Shown: piece after piece, positions 15,922-25,099 of the stretch
Layout of the letters: each line of letters starts with the position of its first letter
Position numbering within the stretch: the stretch's first letter is position 1
Source of the DNA: Castellaniella denitrificans
GTDB taxonomy: Bacteria > Pseudomonadota > Gammaproteobacteria > Burkholderiales > Burkholderiaceae_B
Assembly: GCF_027214045.1 (NCBI RefSeq)
Contig: NZ_JAPWHE010000005.1
Coordinates: forward strand, 124,001 to 188,000
DNA: 64,000 nt
Direction: 5' to 3'
Made by a program: the position numbers and the translations under genes
The notes under the pieces: generated by a model
Told to the model about the DNA's origin: nothing
Database searches by the model: none
What the model saw: only the letters and a program-made list of their open reading frames with translations

Positions 15922-17616
15922 TCATGCCGTGGCCTCCCCGGGTTGCTCGGTCGGATCCTGGTCCGGTGCGACGGCGGTGTCGGCGTGCCCGGACAGGGCC
16001 GCGCTCAGGCTGTACAGGGGCTCGAAGGATTCCGCCTGCGCCATGGGCCAGGCGGTGCGGAAGATCGTGTTGCGGAACCGGCCTTCCAGCAGTTCGCCCT
16101 TTTCCAGGTCGGGGAACAGCGCGGACAGGACGCGGACTTCGCCGTTGGCGATGCGTCGGGCGATGTGATGCGGCCGGAGCTGGTTGGGGTGGGTCAGGCC
16201 GGCCGCGCCCAGCAGTTCGCCCAAGGCCTTGAGAGTGTTGGCGTGGTAGTTGGCGACGCGTACGGACTTGTCGGCCACCACCAGGGCTTGCTGGCGCTTG
16301 GGATCCTGCGTGGTGACCCCCGTGGGGCAACGGCCGGTGTGGCAGGTCTGGGCCTGGATGCAGCCGATGGCGAACATGTAGGCCCGGGCACTGTTGCACC
16401 AGTCCGCGCCCAGTGCCATCAGGCGCGCCATGTCGAAGGCGCTGATGACCTTGCCCGAGGCGCCCAGCCGGATCTGTTCGCGCAGGCCGATGCCCACCAG
16501 CGTGTTGTGAACCAGACGCAGGCCTTCGCGCAGGGGCGTCCCGACGTGATCGACGAATTCGATGGGCGCGGCGCCGGTGCCGCCCTCGGCGCCATCGACC
16601 ACGATGAAATCGGGCGTGATGCCGGTGGCGATCATGGCCTTGGCGATGGCGAACCATTCCCAGGGGTGGCCGATGCACAGCTTGAAGCCGACCGGCTTGC
16701 CGCCGGACAGTTCGCGCAGGCGGGCGATGAACCGCATCATCTCGACGGGCGTGCCGAAGGCGCTGTGGCTGGACGGGGACACGCAGTCCTGGCCGACCGG
16801 CACGCCGCGCGCGGCGGCGATTTCCGGCGTGACCTTGGGCGCCGGCAGGATGCCGCCATGGCCCGGCTTGGCCCCTTGGGACAGCTTGAGTTCGATCATG
16901 CGGATGTTGTCCCGCCGCGCCATGTCCGTGAAGCGCTCTTCCGAAAAACTGCCGTCCGGATTGCGGCAGCCGAAGTAGCCCGAGCCGATGTTCCAGATCA
17001 GGTCTCCGCCGTGTTCCAGGTGGTAGCGGCTGACACCGCCTTCGCCGGTGTCATGGGCGAAATGACCGATCGCCGCCCCCTTGTTCAGGGCCATGACGGC
17101 GTTGGCCGACAGCGCGCCGAAGCTCATGGCGGAGATGTTGAAGACCGACAGGTCCACGGGCCGGGTACAGTCCGGGCCGCCGACCGTGGTGCGGAAATCG
17201 CTGTCGGCCACATGGGTCGGCACCATGGCGTGGTTGATCCATTCGTAGTCGTTGCCGTAGACGTCGCCCTGGGTGCCGAAGGGTCGCTGGTCCATCTGCC
17301 GCTTGGCGCGCTGGTACACCAGGGACCGGTCCACGCGGGAAAACGGCAGTTTGAGCGTGTCGTCCTCGAAAAAATACTGTCGGACTTCCGGACGGATGAA
17401 TTCGAACAGGAAGCGCAGGTTGCCGATCACCGGGTAGTTGCGGCGGATGGCGTGCCGGGTCTGGCGCAGATCGTAGACGCCCAGCAGGCTCAGGCCCAGG
17501 AACAGCAGGCAGGGCAGCCACCAGGCGGCGCTGAAGGACAAGGCCAACAGGGCGCACAGCGCGGTCAGCGCGATGACGGTGTGAAAGGCGGTGTGGCGGG
17601 TGAACAGTTGATGCAT
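15922..17616 (-). CDS. Membrane-anchored FMN-binding glutamate synthase-domain protein
   Basis: A 564-residue protein. Two membrane segments at the N terminus (about 12-45) are followed by a stand-alone GltB-type synthase domain: FNISAMSFGALSANA, NTGEGG-like HDTGEGGVSRYH, LKLSQGAKPGHGG, VDGAEGGTGAAP and the FMN phosphate loop ASGKV. The cysteine-rich ACNSAR..CIQAQTCHTGRCPTGV segment is the 3Fe-4S site of GOGAT domains (seen here as GCIQAQTCHTGRCPTGVT). No glutaminase domain is present, as in archaeal-type or GltB3-like proteins. It may reduce something other than 2-oxoglutarate plus glutamine. It is apparently monocistronic. Confidence 0.88.
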   Translation of the reverse strand: MHQLFTRHTAFHTVIALTALCALLALSFSAAWWLPCLLFLGLSLLGVYDLRQTRHAIRRNYPVIGNLRFLFEFIRPEVRQYFFEDDTLKLPFSRVDRSLVYQRAKRQMDQRPFGTQGDVYGNDYEWINHAMVPTHVADSDFRTTVGGPDCTRPVDLSVFNISAMSFGALSANAVMALNKGAAIGHFAHDTGEGGVSRYHLEHGGDLIWNIGSGYFGCRNPDGSFSEERFTDMARRDNIRMIELKLSQGAKPGHGGILPAPKVTPEIAAARGVPVGQDCVSPSSHSAFGTPVEMMRFIARLRELSGGKPVGFKLCIGHPWEWFAIAKAMIATGITPDFIVVDGAEGGTGAAPIEFVDHVGTPLREGLRLVHNTLVGIGLREQIRLGASGKVISAFDMARLMALGADWCNSARAYMFAIGCIQAQTCHTGRCPTGVTTQDPKRQQALVVADKSVRVANYHANTLKALGELLGAAGLTHPNQLRPHHIARRIANGEVRVLSALFPDLEKGELLEGRFRNTIFRTAWPMAQAESFEPLYSLSAALSGHADTAVAPDQDPTEQPGEATA

Positions 17617-17646
17617 GAACGGGTTTCCGTGGAATCGGCGACCCGC

Positions 17647-18093
17647 TTACCTTAGCAGATGCGCGCGGTCGGCGGGCCGGCCGGTCCAGGAGATCCAGGC
17701 CAGTTGCGCCACCGCGTCCGGCCCGCACCGGACCAGGGCGTTCTGCCCGAAGCGGCGCGCCAGGCGCAGCCCTTCATCCAGCGGCAGCCCCGGGATCCAC
17801 AGGCCGGGCTCGTCGGGCCACAGACCCCGGGGATCCAGGCCTCGCCCCGGCAGCCAGGCGAGGCCCTGCCGTGCGACCGACCGCCGCAGCGCGCGCAGAC
17901 GGCGGTCATTGGCGGCGGGGCGCAGGCGGCGGCTGCGCGGGTTGCAAGCGGTCAGGAAGATGCCGCCCTGGGGAAACAAGACGCGCAGCGCCGGGTGCGC
18001 CTCGCCGATGCGCAGGACCAGCGGCGGTTCGGTGTCGATGCGGTAGTGCGCGGCCCGGTAGGCCGCTTCCAGGGGATGGCCGCCGGTCGTCAT
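17647..18093 (-). CDS. DUF3293 protein
   Basis: A 148-residue protein with the DUF3293 pattern: an N-terminal AAYRAAHYRID, then GGIFLTACNPRSRRL (the [T/W]xNP motif), an N in AANDRRLRAL, WPDEPGLWIPG, and a terminal GQNALVRCG. The function of this domain is unknown. The start lies 6 bases after the tag stop, so it ends the yjgR-tag-DUF3293 run on the minus strand. Confidence 0.8.
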   Translation of the reverse strand: MTTGGHPLEAAYRAAHYRIDTEPPLVLRIGEAHPALRVLFPQGGIFLTACNPRSRRLRPAANDRRLRALRRSVARQGLAWLPGRGLDPRGLWPDEPGLWIPGLPLDEGLRLARRFGQNALVRCGPDAVAQLAWISWTGRPADRAHLLR

Positions 18094-18099
18094 GGCGGT

Positions 18100-18696
18100 T
18101 CAGCCCGCCAGTGCCCGATGGCGGTGGCAGTCCGTGGTGTGATCCATCAGGCAACCGATGGCCTGCAGATAGGACTGGCAGATGGTCGGGCCGACAAAGG
18201 TGAAGCCGTGGCGCTTCAGCAGGCGGCTCAGCGCCTCGGCCTCGGGGCCGGCCACGGGCGCGTCTTCCTGAACGGCATAGTGGTGCACGACGGGCTGGCC
18301 GCCGACCACGGACCAGACCAGGCCGACTGGATCGGGCAGCGCCAGCCAGGCCCGGGCGTTGGCGCCGGCGGCGCGCAGTTTCAGCCGGTTGCGGATGATG
18401 GTGGCGTCTTGCATGCGGTCCTGGACCCAGGCCTCGTCGGTGCGCGCCAGGGCCAGTGGATCGAAGTCCAGCAGGGCGGCGCGCAGGGCCTCGCGCCGGC
18501 GCAGGATGGTGAGCCAGGACAGGCCCGCCTGGAAGCCTTCCAGGATGAGCATTTCAAACAGATGCCGGGGATCGCGCGAGGGCACACCCCATTCGGTGTC
18601 ATGGTAGCGCACGTACAGCGGGTCATCGGTGCACCAGCGGCAGCGGACGAGGCCTGTCTCGATGGGAACCGCGGGAGCGGGCATCCGGGTCGTCAT
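18100..18696 (-). CDS. tag: DNA-3-methyladenine glycosylase I
   Basis: A 198-residue protein close to E. coli Tag (187). It removes 3-methyladenine from alkylated DNA. The zinc ligands appear conserved: C19 in VRCRW and H32 in RYHDTEWG have the same 13-residue spacing as C4/H17 of E. coli Tag, and the C-terminal DHTTDCH supplies the other pair. EGFQAGLSWLTIL is the base-recognition block and KRHGFTFVGPTICQSYLQA the helix-hairpin region. The ATG at 18696 gives a slightly long lead before the conserved C19. It lies 21 bases after yjgR. Confidence 0.95.
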   Translation of the reverse strand: MTTRMPAPAVPIETGLVRCRWCTDDPLYVRYHDTEWGVPSRDPRHLFEMLILEGFQAGLSWLTILRRREALRAALLDFDPLALARTDEAWVQDRMQDATIIRNRLKLRAAGANARAWLALPDPVGLVWSVVGGQPVVHHYAVQEDAPVAGPEAEALSRLLKRHGFTFVGPTICQSYLQAIGCLMDHTTDCHRHRALAG

Positions 18697-18717
18697 GGGT
18701 GTCCCGTCTGCGCGGGT

Positions 18718-20220
18718 TCAGCGGCGCCGGCCGCCGACCAGGGAGCCCAGCAGGCCGCGCACCAACTGGTTGGCGGCGTTGCGCACCATGCTCTTGGCGA
18801 CCGATTGCACGACCCCGTCGCGACGGCCGCCGCGCGGCCCGGTGGACCCGAACAGAAAATCGCCCAGGACGCCGGCGATGCCTTTGTCCTGGGGGGCGGA
18901 CGCCTCGGCGCCTGTCCCGTCCGAGGGTGCGGCGCTCCCCGGCTGGGCGCGCCGCAGCAGGATCTCGTAGGCGGATTCGCGGTCCAGGGCCTGGTCGTAT
19001 TTTCCGGCCAGCATGGAAGCCGCCTGGATGGCCTGGCGTTCCGCCGCCGTGGCCGGCCCGATGCGGCTGCCGGGCGCGGCCATCCAGACGCGCTGCGTGG
19101 GCGTGGGCTGGCCCTTGGGGTCCAGCAGGGACACCAGGGCCTCGCCCACGGCCAGCTCGGTGATGGCGGCCTCGATGTCCAGTCCGGGATTGGGCCGCAT
19201 GGTCTGCGCGGCGGTCTTGACGGCCTTCCGGTCGCGCGGGGTGTAGGCGCGCAGGGCATGTTGCACGCGGTGGCCGAGCTGGCCCAGCACGGTGTCGGGA
19301 ATGTCGGCGGGGTTCTGGGTGACGAAATATACGCCCACGCCCTTGGAGCGGATCAGGCGCACGACCTGCTCGATCTTTTCCAGCAGGGCGGCGGGTGCGT
19401 CCTTGAACAGCAGGTGGGCCTCGTCGAAGAAGAACACCAGCTTGGGTTTTTCAAGGTCGCCGACTTCGGGGAGGCGCTCGTACAGGTCGGCCAGCATCCA
19501 CAACAGGAAGACGGCGTAGAGGCGCGGGGACTGCATCAGCCGGTCGGCGGCGAGGATGTTGACCATGCCGCGTCCCTGGGCGTCGGCGCGCATCCAGTCG
19601 AAGACGTCCAGCATGGGTTCGCCGAAAAAGGTTTCGGCGCCCTCGGATTCCAGGCGCAGCAGGCTGCGCTGGATCGCGCCGATGGAGGCTGCGGAGACCT
19701 GGCCGTAGCGGGTGCGCAGTTCGGCGGCACGATCGGCCACGTGCTGCAGCATGGCGCGCAGATCCTTCAGGTCCAGGATCAGCAGGCCCTCGTCGTCGGC
19801 GACGCGGAAGGCCAGGGTCAGCACGCCTTCCTGGGTGTCGTTCAGGTCCAGCATGCGCGACAGCAGCAGCGGCCCCAGGTCGGACACCGTGGCGCGGACC
19901 GGATGGCCCTGCTCGCCGAAGATGTCCCAGAACGTGACCGGGCTGCCGCCCCAGACGGGTTCGGGCAGTCCCAGGTCGGCCAGCCGCCGGGCGAGCTTGG
20001 GCGACGCGGTCCCCGCCTGGGAAATCCCCGTCAGGTCGCCCTTGACGTCGGCCATGAAGACCGGTGTGCCGATGCGGGAGAACGATTCGGCCAGGACCTG
20101 CAGCGTGACGGTCTTGCCGGTGCCGGTGGCGCCGGTGATGCAGCCATGGCGGTTGGCCAGTTGCGGCAGCAGGGCGGCCTGGGCGTCGGCGTTGCGGGCG
20201 ATGATCAGGGGATCGGCCAT
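18718..20220 (-). CDS. yjgR: YjgR-type HerA-like ATPase (DUF853)
   Basis: A 500-residue protein. Walker A GATGTGKT is at about residues 29-36, [10 protein letters not shown] follows it, and the Walker B-like [12 protein letters not shown] is at about 275. [24 protein letters not shown] is the sensor/arginine-finger region. It is the DUF853/YjgR branch of the HerA/FtsK-type ATPases; the role is unproven. The C-terminal 80 residues are low-complexity and Gly/Arg-rich (GGRRR at the end). It is the first gene of the yjgR-tag-DUF3293 minus-strand run and is separated by 25 bases from selD upstream, so read-through from selU-selD is possible. Confidence 0.9.
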   Translation of the reverse strand: MADPLIIARNADAQAALLPQLANRHGCITGATGTGKTVTLQVLAESFSRIGTPVFMADVKGDLTGISQAGTASPKLARRLADLGLPEPVWGGSPVTFWDIFGEQGHPVRATVSDLGPLLLSRMLDLNDTQEGVLTLAFRVADDEGLLILDLKDLRAMLQHVADRAAELRTRYGQVSAASIGAIQRSLLRLESEGAETFFGEPMLDVFDWMRADAQGRGMVNILAADRLMQSPRLYAVFLLWMLADLYERLPEVGDLEKPKLVFFFDEAHLLFKDAPAALLEKIEQVVRLIRSKGVGVYFVTQNPADIPDTVLGQLGHRVQHALRAYTPRDRKAVKTAAQTMRPNPGLDIEAAITELAVGEALVSLLDPKGQPTPTQRVWMAAPGSRIGPATAAERQAIQAASMLAGKYDQALDRESAYEILLRRAQPGSAAPSDGTGAEASAPQDKGIAGVLGDFLFGSTGPRGGRRDGVVQSVAKSMVRNAANQLVRGLLGSLVGGRRR

Positions 20221-20245
20221 GGGGGCTCCGTGGAGGGGGACGGAA

Positions 20246-21301
20246 TCAGGATACCCGAATGTGGGCGGGACCGGCTTCCAGGCGTCCGATGCGGGCGGCC
20301 TGCGCGAAACCGTCGGCGCGCAGCAGGGCGAGGACCTGGTCGGCGGCTTCAGGCGCGCAGGCGACCAGCAGGCCGCCGGAGGTTTGCGGGTCGGTCAGCA
20401 GGTCGCGGGCCTCGGCGGGCAGGGCGGCGTCCAACGTGGTTTCGGCGCCGCATGCGTCCCAGTTGCGCCCGGACGCGCCGGTGCGGATGCCTGCCCGGAC
20501 CAGGTCGGGGGCGGGCGCCAGCCAGGGCAGGCCGGCATAGGACACCTCGGCGCGCAGACCCGAGCCCCGGCACATTTCCAGGGCGTGGCCCAGCAGGCCG
20601 AAGCCGGTCACGTCGGTCAGGGCGTGGACGGCGTCGAGTTCGGCCAGGCGCGCGCCCGGGGTGTTCAGCCGGGTGGCGCTATCGATCATGACGCGGTACC
20701 CCTCGGGGTCGAGCCGGTCCTTTTTCAGGGCGGCCGACAGGATGCCCACGCCCAGCGGTTTGCTCAGGATCAGGACGTCGCCCGCGCGGGCGCGGTCGTT
20801 GCGCTTGATGCGGTCCGGGTGCGCCAGGCCGATGACGGCCAGGCCGTAGATCGGCTCCACGGAATCGATCGAGTGGCCGCCCGCGATGGGGATGCCGGCC
20901 TGCTGGCAGACCGAGGCGCCGCCGGCCAGGATGGCGGCGATGGTGTCGTGCGGCAGAACGTTGATCGGCATGCCGACCAGTGCCAGCGCCAGGATCGGAC
21001 GCCCGCCCATGGCGTACACGTCGGACAGGGCGTTGGTCGCGGCGATACGGCCGAAATCACGCGGGTCGTCGACGATGGGCATGAAAAAGTCGGTCGTGGC
21101 GATCAGCGCCTGCTCGTCGTTGAGGCGATAGACGGCGGCGTCGTCGGACGATTGCGTGCCCACCAGCAGGTCGGGGAAGGGGCCGGCGGGCAGGGCGTCG
21201 CGCATCAGGCGCGCCAGCACGTCCGGGGCGATCTTGCAGCCGCAGCCGCCGCCGTGGGACAGGGAGGTCAGGCGGGGGACAGGGGCGTCGGGAGCGTTCA
21301 T
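20246..21301 (-). CDS. selD: Selenide, water dikinase SelD
   Basis: A 351-residue protein that makes selenophosphate from selenide and ATP. The catalytic pair is C20 and K23 in SHGGGCGCK (E. coli C17/K20). ATP/Mg residues lie in [28 protein letters not shown] and AGGHSIDS. The cysteine form is used, so the enzyme does not itself need selenocysteine. The ATG at 21301 gives the usual short lead; a longer frame exists upstream but is not conserved. It follows selU by 43 bases and would feed selenophosphate to it. No selA, selB or selC is in the window. Confidence 0.97.
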   Translation of the reverse strand: MNAPDAPVPRLTSLSHGGGCGCKIAPDVLARLMRDALPAGPFPDLLVGTQSSDDAAVYRLNDEQALIATTDFFMPIVDDPRDFGRIAATNALSDVYAMGGRPILALALVGMPINVLPHDTIAAILAGGASVCQQAGIPIAGGHSIDSVEPIYGLAVIGLAHPDRIKRNDRARAGDVLILSKPLGVGILSAALKKDRLDPEGYRVMIDSATRLNTPGARLAELDAVHALTDVTGFGLLGHALEMCRGSGLRAEVSYAGLPWLAPAPDLVRAGIRTGASGRNWDACGAETTLDAALPAEARDLLTDPQTSGGLLVACAPEAADQVLALLRADGFAQAARIGRLEAGPAHIRVS

Positions 21302-21344
21302 GGGGTGAAAAATCCAAGGTGGGGTTCGGTCGGCGCAGGCGGTT

Positions 21345-22421
21345 TCAGGCCGGGACGCGCAATTGCGCAATCAGGGCGCGAGCCTGGGCGTGGCCATCGT
21401 CGGCGGTGGGGTCGTAGTCGAACGTCATGGCCTGGTCCAGGCCGGCGTAATGGGAGTCGCTGCTGCGGCGGTAGGCGGGGTCGTAATGGGTCTCCACCAG
21501 GGCCTGGAACAGTTCGGCGCGCCGGCCGGCGGCGATCAGGGCCTGCCAGTCGCGGATCGTCTGGCGGCTGTGCAGGCCGATCAGCCGTTCCAGGGTGCGG
21601 CCGAAATCGTCCGGCGCCTCGAACAGGTGGGCGTAGTCCTGCAGCAGGAACGCGATCCGTTGCGGCAGCGCGGCCCGCACGCGCACGCAGCGGCCCGCGT
21701 GCATGGCGCGCAGCAGGGTCTCGGGCAGGCTCAGCTGGCCGATGCGCCGGCTTTCGGCCTCGACGAAGACGGGCCGGGCCGGGTCCAGGGCCTCGATGGC
21801 CTGGAGCAGGGCGGACTCGAAGCCGCGCTGGCTGGGCTGCGGCCGGTCCGGCAGTGCGCCCAGCAGCGATCCGCGATGGCGCGCCAGGCCTTCCAGGTCC
21901 AGGATCTGGGCGCCGGCCGCGCCCAGCGACTGCAGCAGGCGGGTCTTGCCCGAGCCCGTGGGTCCAGTCAGCACGACGCAGTCCAGGCCGGCTGGGCGTT
22001 CGGCCAGGGTGTCGATCACGTGGCGGCGCCAGGTCTTGTAGCCGCCGTCCAGCTGGCGCGCTTTCCAGCCGATCAGGTTGAACCAGGCGGTCATGGAACC
22101 CGAGCGCTTGCCGCCGCGCCAGCAGTAGATCAACGGCCGCCAGCCGCGCGGGCGGTCGGCGAAGATCGTCTCCAGGTATTCGGCGATGTGGCGCGCGACC
22201 AGGGCGGCGCCCAGGCGCGTGGCCTTGAAGGGCGATTCCTGGGCGTACATCGTGCCGATCAGGACGCGCTCCTCGTTGCTGAGCACGGGGGCGTTCAGGG
22301 CGCCGGGGATGTGGTCGTCGGCGTATTCGGCCGGCGTGCGCACATCGACGATCTCGTCGAACTGGCCGAGGGCGTCCAGGCCGCAACGCTGCGAGCCCTG
22401 ATGATGCGATGTGGGGTTCAT
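21345..22421 (-). CDS. selU: tRNA 2-selenouridine synthase SelU/MnmH
   Basis: A 358-residue protein. The N-terminal rhodanese domain has its catalytic cysteine at about residue 100 in PLIYCWRGGKRS. The C-terminal P-loop domain has Walker A GPTGSGKT at about residue 154. It geranylates and then selenates the 2-thiouridine at the wobble position of tRNA-Lys, -Glu and -Gln, using selenophosphate from SelD. The thio substrate is the product of MnmA, whose gene lies at 603-1718. It is upstream of selD on the same strand, a usual selU-selD pair. Confidence 0.95.
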   Translation of the reverse strand: MNPTSHHQGSQRCGLDALGQFDEIVDVRTPAEYADDHIPGALNAPVLSNEERVLIGTMYAQESPFKATRLGAALVARHIAEYLETIFADRPRGWRPLIYCWRGGKRSGSMTAWFNLIGWKARQLDGGYKTWRRHVIDTLAERPAGLDCVVLTGPTGSGKTRLLQSLGAAGAQILDLEGLARHRGSLLGALPDRPQPSQRGFESALLQAIEALDPARPVFVEAESRRIGQLSLPETLLRAMHAGRCVRVRAALPQRIAFLLQDYAHLFEAPDDFGRTLERLIGLHSRQTIRDWQALIAAGRRAELFQALVETHYDPAYRRSSDSHYAGLDQAMTFDYDPTADDGHAQARALIAQLRVPA

Positions 22422-22472
22422 GGCGGGGATTGTAAATCCGCCGGGGCGCGGATGCCCGATGCGCCGGATCCG

Positions 22473-22548
22473 TGGTGGGTGCTGAGGGGCTCGAACCCCC
22501 GACCTACGCCGTGTAAAGGCGCCGCTCTACCAACTGAGCTAAGCACCC
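22473..22548 (-). tRNA. tRNA-Val (anticodon TAC)
   Basis: A 76-nt minus-strand cloverleaf: GGGTGCT (22548 to 22542) pairs with AGCACCC (22483 to 22477), then A and CCA. The D arm is TAGCTCAGTTGGTAGAGC, the anticodon loop TTTACAC and the T arm GGGGGTTCGAGCCCC. Confidence 0.97.
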
Positions 22549-22660
22549 GGATGCCGTCGCGCGCGGCCCCGGCGGTTCGCCAGGGCGCAGGGGCGCATTA
22601 TATCGGGGCGCGCCGGGGGCGGCAAACCTCGACCGGCGCACGTCCGGCCCGGCCTGCCGG

Positions 22661-24469
22661 TCAGATCCCGCCGTTCTCCGGCGGAACAGGGACGTCCGGC
22701 TTGCGGTCGTGGCGCGGCGGGTCGATGCGTTCGATGTTGCCCAGCAGCAGCGCGCGTCCGGCGAAGGTGCCGCCGGCCGTCTCCAGGGCGAAGCGTTCGG
22801 TGTCCCGGCCGCGCACTTCGGCGTCAAGATCGTCGGCTTCCTGGTCCGTGGCGCCCAGGGCCAGGACCGCCTGGCGACCCATCAGCATCGCCGCCTCGAA
22901 GGTCTCGCGGATCACGTGGTCCGCGTCGAGCCGCACGAGTGCCAGCGCGTGTTCGCGGTCGAAGGCGCGCACGACCAGCCGGGTGCGGGGGCATTCGCGC
23001 CGCGCATTCTCGACGATGCGCGTGGCGGCGGCCTGGTCGTCCACGCAGACCAGAATGACGCGGGCATGCCGGGCGCCGGCGGCGCGCAGCACGTCGGCGC
23101 GGGCGCCGTCGCCGAAGTAGACCTTGAAGCCGTAGCGCGCGGCGTTGCGGACCACGTCGGGGTCATTGTCGATGATGGACAGCTCGGCACCCCGGGCCAG
23201 CGGTCCCTGGCTGGCGATCTGTCCCACGCGGCCGAAGCCGATGATGAGCACGTTGCCCCGCAGGTCCTGCGGGGCCTCGACGCCGTCCAGCGACGCGGCC
23301 TCGGCGCGCGCGTAGCGCTTGCGGGCCGCCACCACCAGCGGGGTGATGGCCATCGAGAGCACGATGATCGCCGTCATGTCGGCGTTGATCGAGGGGCTGA
23401 TGACCTTGAGCCTGAGCGCCTCGGCGAACAGCACGAACGCGAATTCCCCGCCCTGCGCCATCAGGGTGGCGCGGTCGATTGCGTCGGCGCGGCTGCTGCC
23501 GGCGAGCCGCGCCACCCCGTAGATGCACAGCGCTTTCGCCAGCATCAGTGCGATCACGCCCAGTCCGATGAGCCGCCAGTCGCGCGCCACCACGTCCAGA
23601 TCGAGCGCCATGCCCACGCCCAGGAAGAACAGCCCCAGCAGCAGGCCGCGAAAAGGCTCGATGTCGGCCTCCAGCTGATGGCGGAAAGACGATTCCGAGA
23701 GCAGCACGCCGGCGACGAACGCCCCCATGGCCATCGACAGGCCGCCCAGCTCCATCAGCAGTGCCGCGCCCAGCACCACCAGCAGCGCGGCGGCCGTCAT
23801 CACCTCGCGCGCCTTGGCCTTGGCCAGCACGCGGAACAGGGGGTTGAGCAGCCACAGTCCCGCCGCCGCCAGCGCGCCCAGCGACAGCAGGCCGGTGCCG
23901 GCGCGCTGCCAGAGCGGCGCCGCAGCCGCGGGCGCGGCGTCGGCCGGCGCGAGGAAGGCCACCACCGCCAGCAGCGGCACGATCAGCAGATCCTCGAACA
24001 GGAGGATGGAGACGATGCGCTGGCCGCGCGGCGCCAGGATGTCGCCGCGTTCGGCGAGCACTTGCATGACGATGGCGGTGGAGGTCAGCACGAAGCCCGC
24101 GCCGCAGACGAACGCCACCTGCCAGGGAAAGCCGGATCCGACGCCCACCGCGGTGAGCAGCAGGGCGCACAGGGCGACCTGCAGGCTGCCGAGCCCGAAG
24201 ATCTGCCCGCGCAGGTTCCACAGGTGGGACGGCTTCATCTCCAGTCCGATGATGAAGAGAAACATCACCACCCCGAGCTCGGCCACGTGGAGGATCGTCC
24301 GGGCGTCGGCCACCAGGCCCAGGCCGTAGGGGCCGATGGCCAGTCCCGCCGCCAGGTAGCCCAGCACCGAACCCAGGCCGATGCGCTTGAACAGCGGCAC
24401 CGCCACGACGGCGGCTCCCAGCAGCGTGACCATGCCGATCAACTGGCTCGCATCCCCTTCGGTGGACAT
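22661..24469 (-). CDS. Kef-type CPA2 cation/proton antiporter with RCK domain
   Basis: A 602-residue protein. About twelve or thirteen membrane segments (residues 8-375) form a CPA2 Na/H-exchanger domain, with the characteristic LFEDLLIVPLL and GLEMKPSHLW elements. A linker leads to a TrkA-N/RCK nucleotide-binding domain (about 400-520; VLIIGFGRVGQIASQ, IDNDPDVV) and a short charged tail. This is the KefB/KefC glutathione-gated potassium efflux layout, without the KefF/KefG ancillary flavoprotein nearby, so glutathione gating is not certain. It is monocistronic and convergent to nothing; HU lies upstream on the same strand behind a terminator. Confidence 0.9.
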   Translation of the reverse strand: MSTEGDASQLIGMVTLLGAAVVAVPLFKRIGLGSVLGYLAAGLAIGPYGLGLVADARTILHVAELGVVMFLFIIGLEMKPSHLWNLRGQIFGLGSLQVALCALLLTAVGVGSGFPWQVAFVCGAGFVLTSTAIVMQVLAERGDILAPRGQRIVSILLFEDLLIVPLLAVVAFLAPADAAPAAAAPLWQRAGTGLLSLGALAAAGLWLLNPLFRVLAKAKAREVMTAAALLVVLGAALLMELGGLSMAMGAFVAGVLLSESSFRHQLEADIEPFRGLLLGLFFLGVGMALDLDVVARDWRLIGLGVIALMLAKALCIYGVARLAGSSRADAIDRATLMAQGGEFAFVLFAEALRLKVISPSINADMTAIIVLSMAITPLVVAARKRYARAEAASLDGVEAPQDLRGNVLIIGFGRVGQIASQGPLARGAELSIIDNDPDVVRNAARYGFKVYFGDGARADVLRAAGARHARVILVCVDDQAAATRIVENARRECPRTRLVVRAFDREHALALVRLDADHVIRETFEAAMLMGRQAVLALGATDQEADDLDAEVRGRDTERFALETAGGTFAGRALLLGNIERIDPPRHDRKPDVPVPPENGGI

Positions 24470-24518
24470 TCCGTGTCATTCCTTCATGGCGAGGGCCGGC
24501 CCCGACGGGCCAAACGAA

Positions 24519-24549
24519 AAAGGCCACCGGCGGTGCGGTGGCCTTTTGC
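24519..24549 (-). terminator. Intrinsic terminator of the HU gene
   Basis: AAAAGGCCACCG (24520-24531) and CGGTGGCCTTTT (24538-24548 region) pair around a short loop. Read on the minus strand, the stem is followed by a T run (AAAAA on the plus strand), 14 bases beyond the HU stop. Confidence 0.88.
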
Positions 24550-24562
24550 GGGAAACGCCGGA

Positions 24563-24841
24563 TTACTTGGCGTTCACGGCGTCTTTCAGGGCCTTGCCCG
24601 GGCGGAACTTCGGCACTCGGGCCTTCTTGATCTTGATTTCTTCGCCGGTGCGCGGGTTGCGGCCGGTGCGGGCGGCGCGCTCGGACACGGCGAAGGTGCC
24701 GAAGCCGACCAGGGTGACCGAGCCCTTCTTTTTCAGGGTGGTCTTCACGGCGCCCACAAAGGCTTCCAGGGCGCGGCCCACGTCAGCCTTGGAAAGATCG
24801 GTCTTGGAGGAAATATGCTCGATCAGCTCGGTCTTGTTCAT
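24563..24841 (-). CDS. hup: DNA-binding protein HU
   Basis: A 92-residue histone-like protein that bends DNA and compacts the nucleoid. It begins [20 protein letters not shown], then [18 protein letters not shown], with the DNA-minor-groove arm [27 protein letters not shown]. The length and arm are those of HU rather than IHF. The ATG at 24841 is the family start. The 5' leader has a strong inverted repeat at 24870-24892. Confidence 0.97.
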   Translation of the reverse strand: MNKTELIEHISSKTDLSKADVGRALEAFVGAVKTTLKKKGSVTLVGFGTFAVSERAARTGRNPRTGEEIKIKKARVPKFRPGKALKDAVNAK

Positions 24842-24869
24842 TGATGAAATACCCCTGAGGTTTATTGTG

Positions 24870-24892
24870 GTCTGGCGGCCGATCCGCCAGAC
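24870..24892 (-). promoter_or_regulatory. Inverted repeat in the HU leader
   Basis: GTCTGGCGG (24870-24878) and CCGCCAGAC (24884-24892) form a perfect 9-bp dyad with a 5-base centre, 28 bases before the HU start codon. It could be an operator or an RNA hairpin in the 5' leader; no T run follows, so it is not an ordinary terminator. Confidence 0.55.
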
Positions 24893-24969
24893 TGTTTGAT
24901 GGATGATGGTCTGTCGCAGCCAGCCTGATCCGGTTTTACACACCCGCGAGAGGGCGGGATCCAGGCCGG

Positions 24970-25000
24970 TTCGAAGGCTAAGCCGTATTAAGCCTTCGAA
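24970..25000. other. 10-bp inverted repeat between metZ and HU
   Basis: TTCGAAGGCT (24970-24979) and AGCCTTCGAA (24991-25000) are perfect inverted repeats around an 11-base centre. It is a likely hairpin ending metZ transcription or a binding site in the HU upstream region. No T run is present. Confidence 0.45.
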
Positions 25001-25028
25001 AGGCCGGGAGTGTCAAGAACAAGTCACT

Positions 25029-25046
25029 GGAAACCCGCGTGTTTCC
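25029..25046 (-). terminator. Possible weak terminator hairpin after metZ
   Basis: GGAAAC (25029-25034) and GTTTCC (25041-25046) pair around CCGCGT. On the minus strand this lies about 55 bases beyond the metZ stop. The T6 run lies before rather than after the stem, so termination here is uncertain. Confidence 0.35.
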
Positions 25047-25099
25047 TGACGTCTGTTAAAAAACCCAACACTTGATCAGGGAATACCCCGAACCTGGAA

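Noticed and set aside
17659-20691. Plus-strand open frame of about 1010 codons across the DUF3293, tag and yjgR genes
   Set aside because: It is the antisense of three well-supported minus-strand genes. Its translation is rich in Gln, Gly, Arg and Ala, with no domain, as expected for the complement of GC-rich coding DNA.
24970-25000. Attachment site or insertion-sequence end
   Set aside because: It is a simple dyad between metZ and HU with no second copy and no recombinase nearby; a hairpin or operator is the simpler reading.
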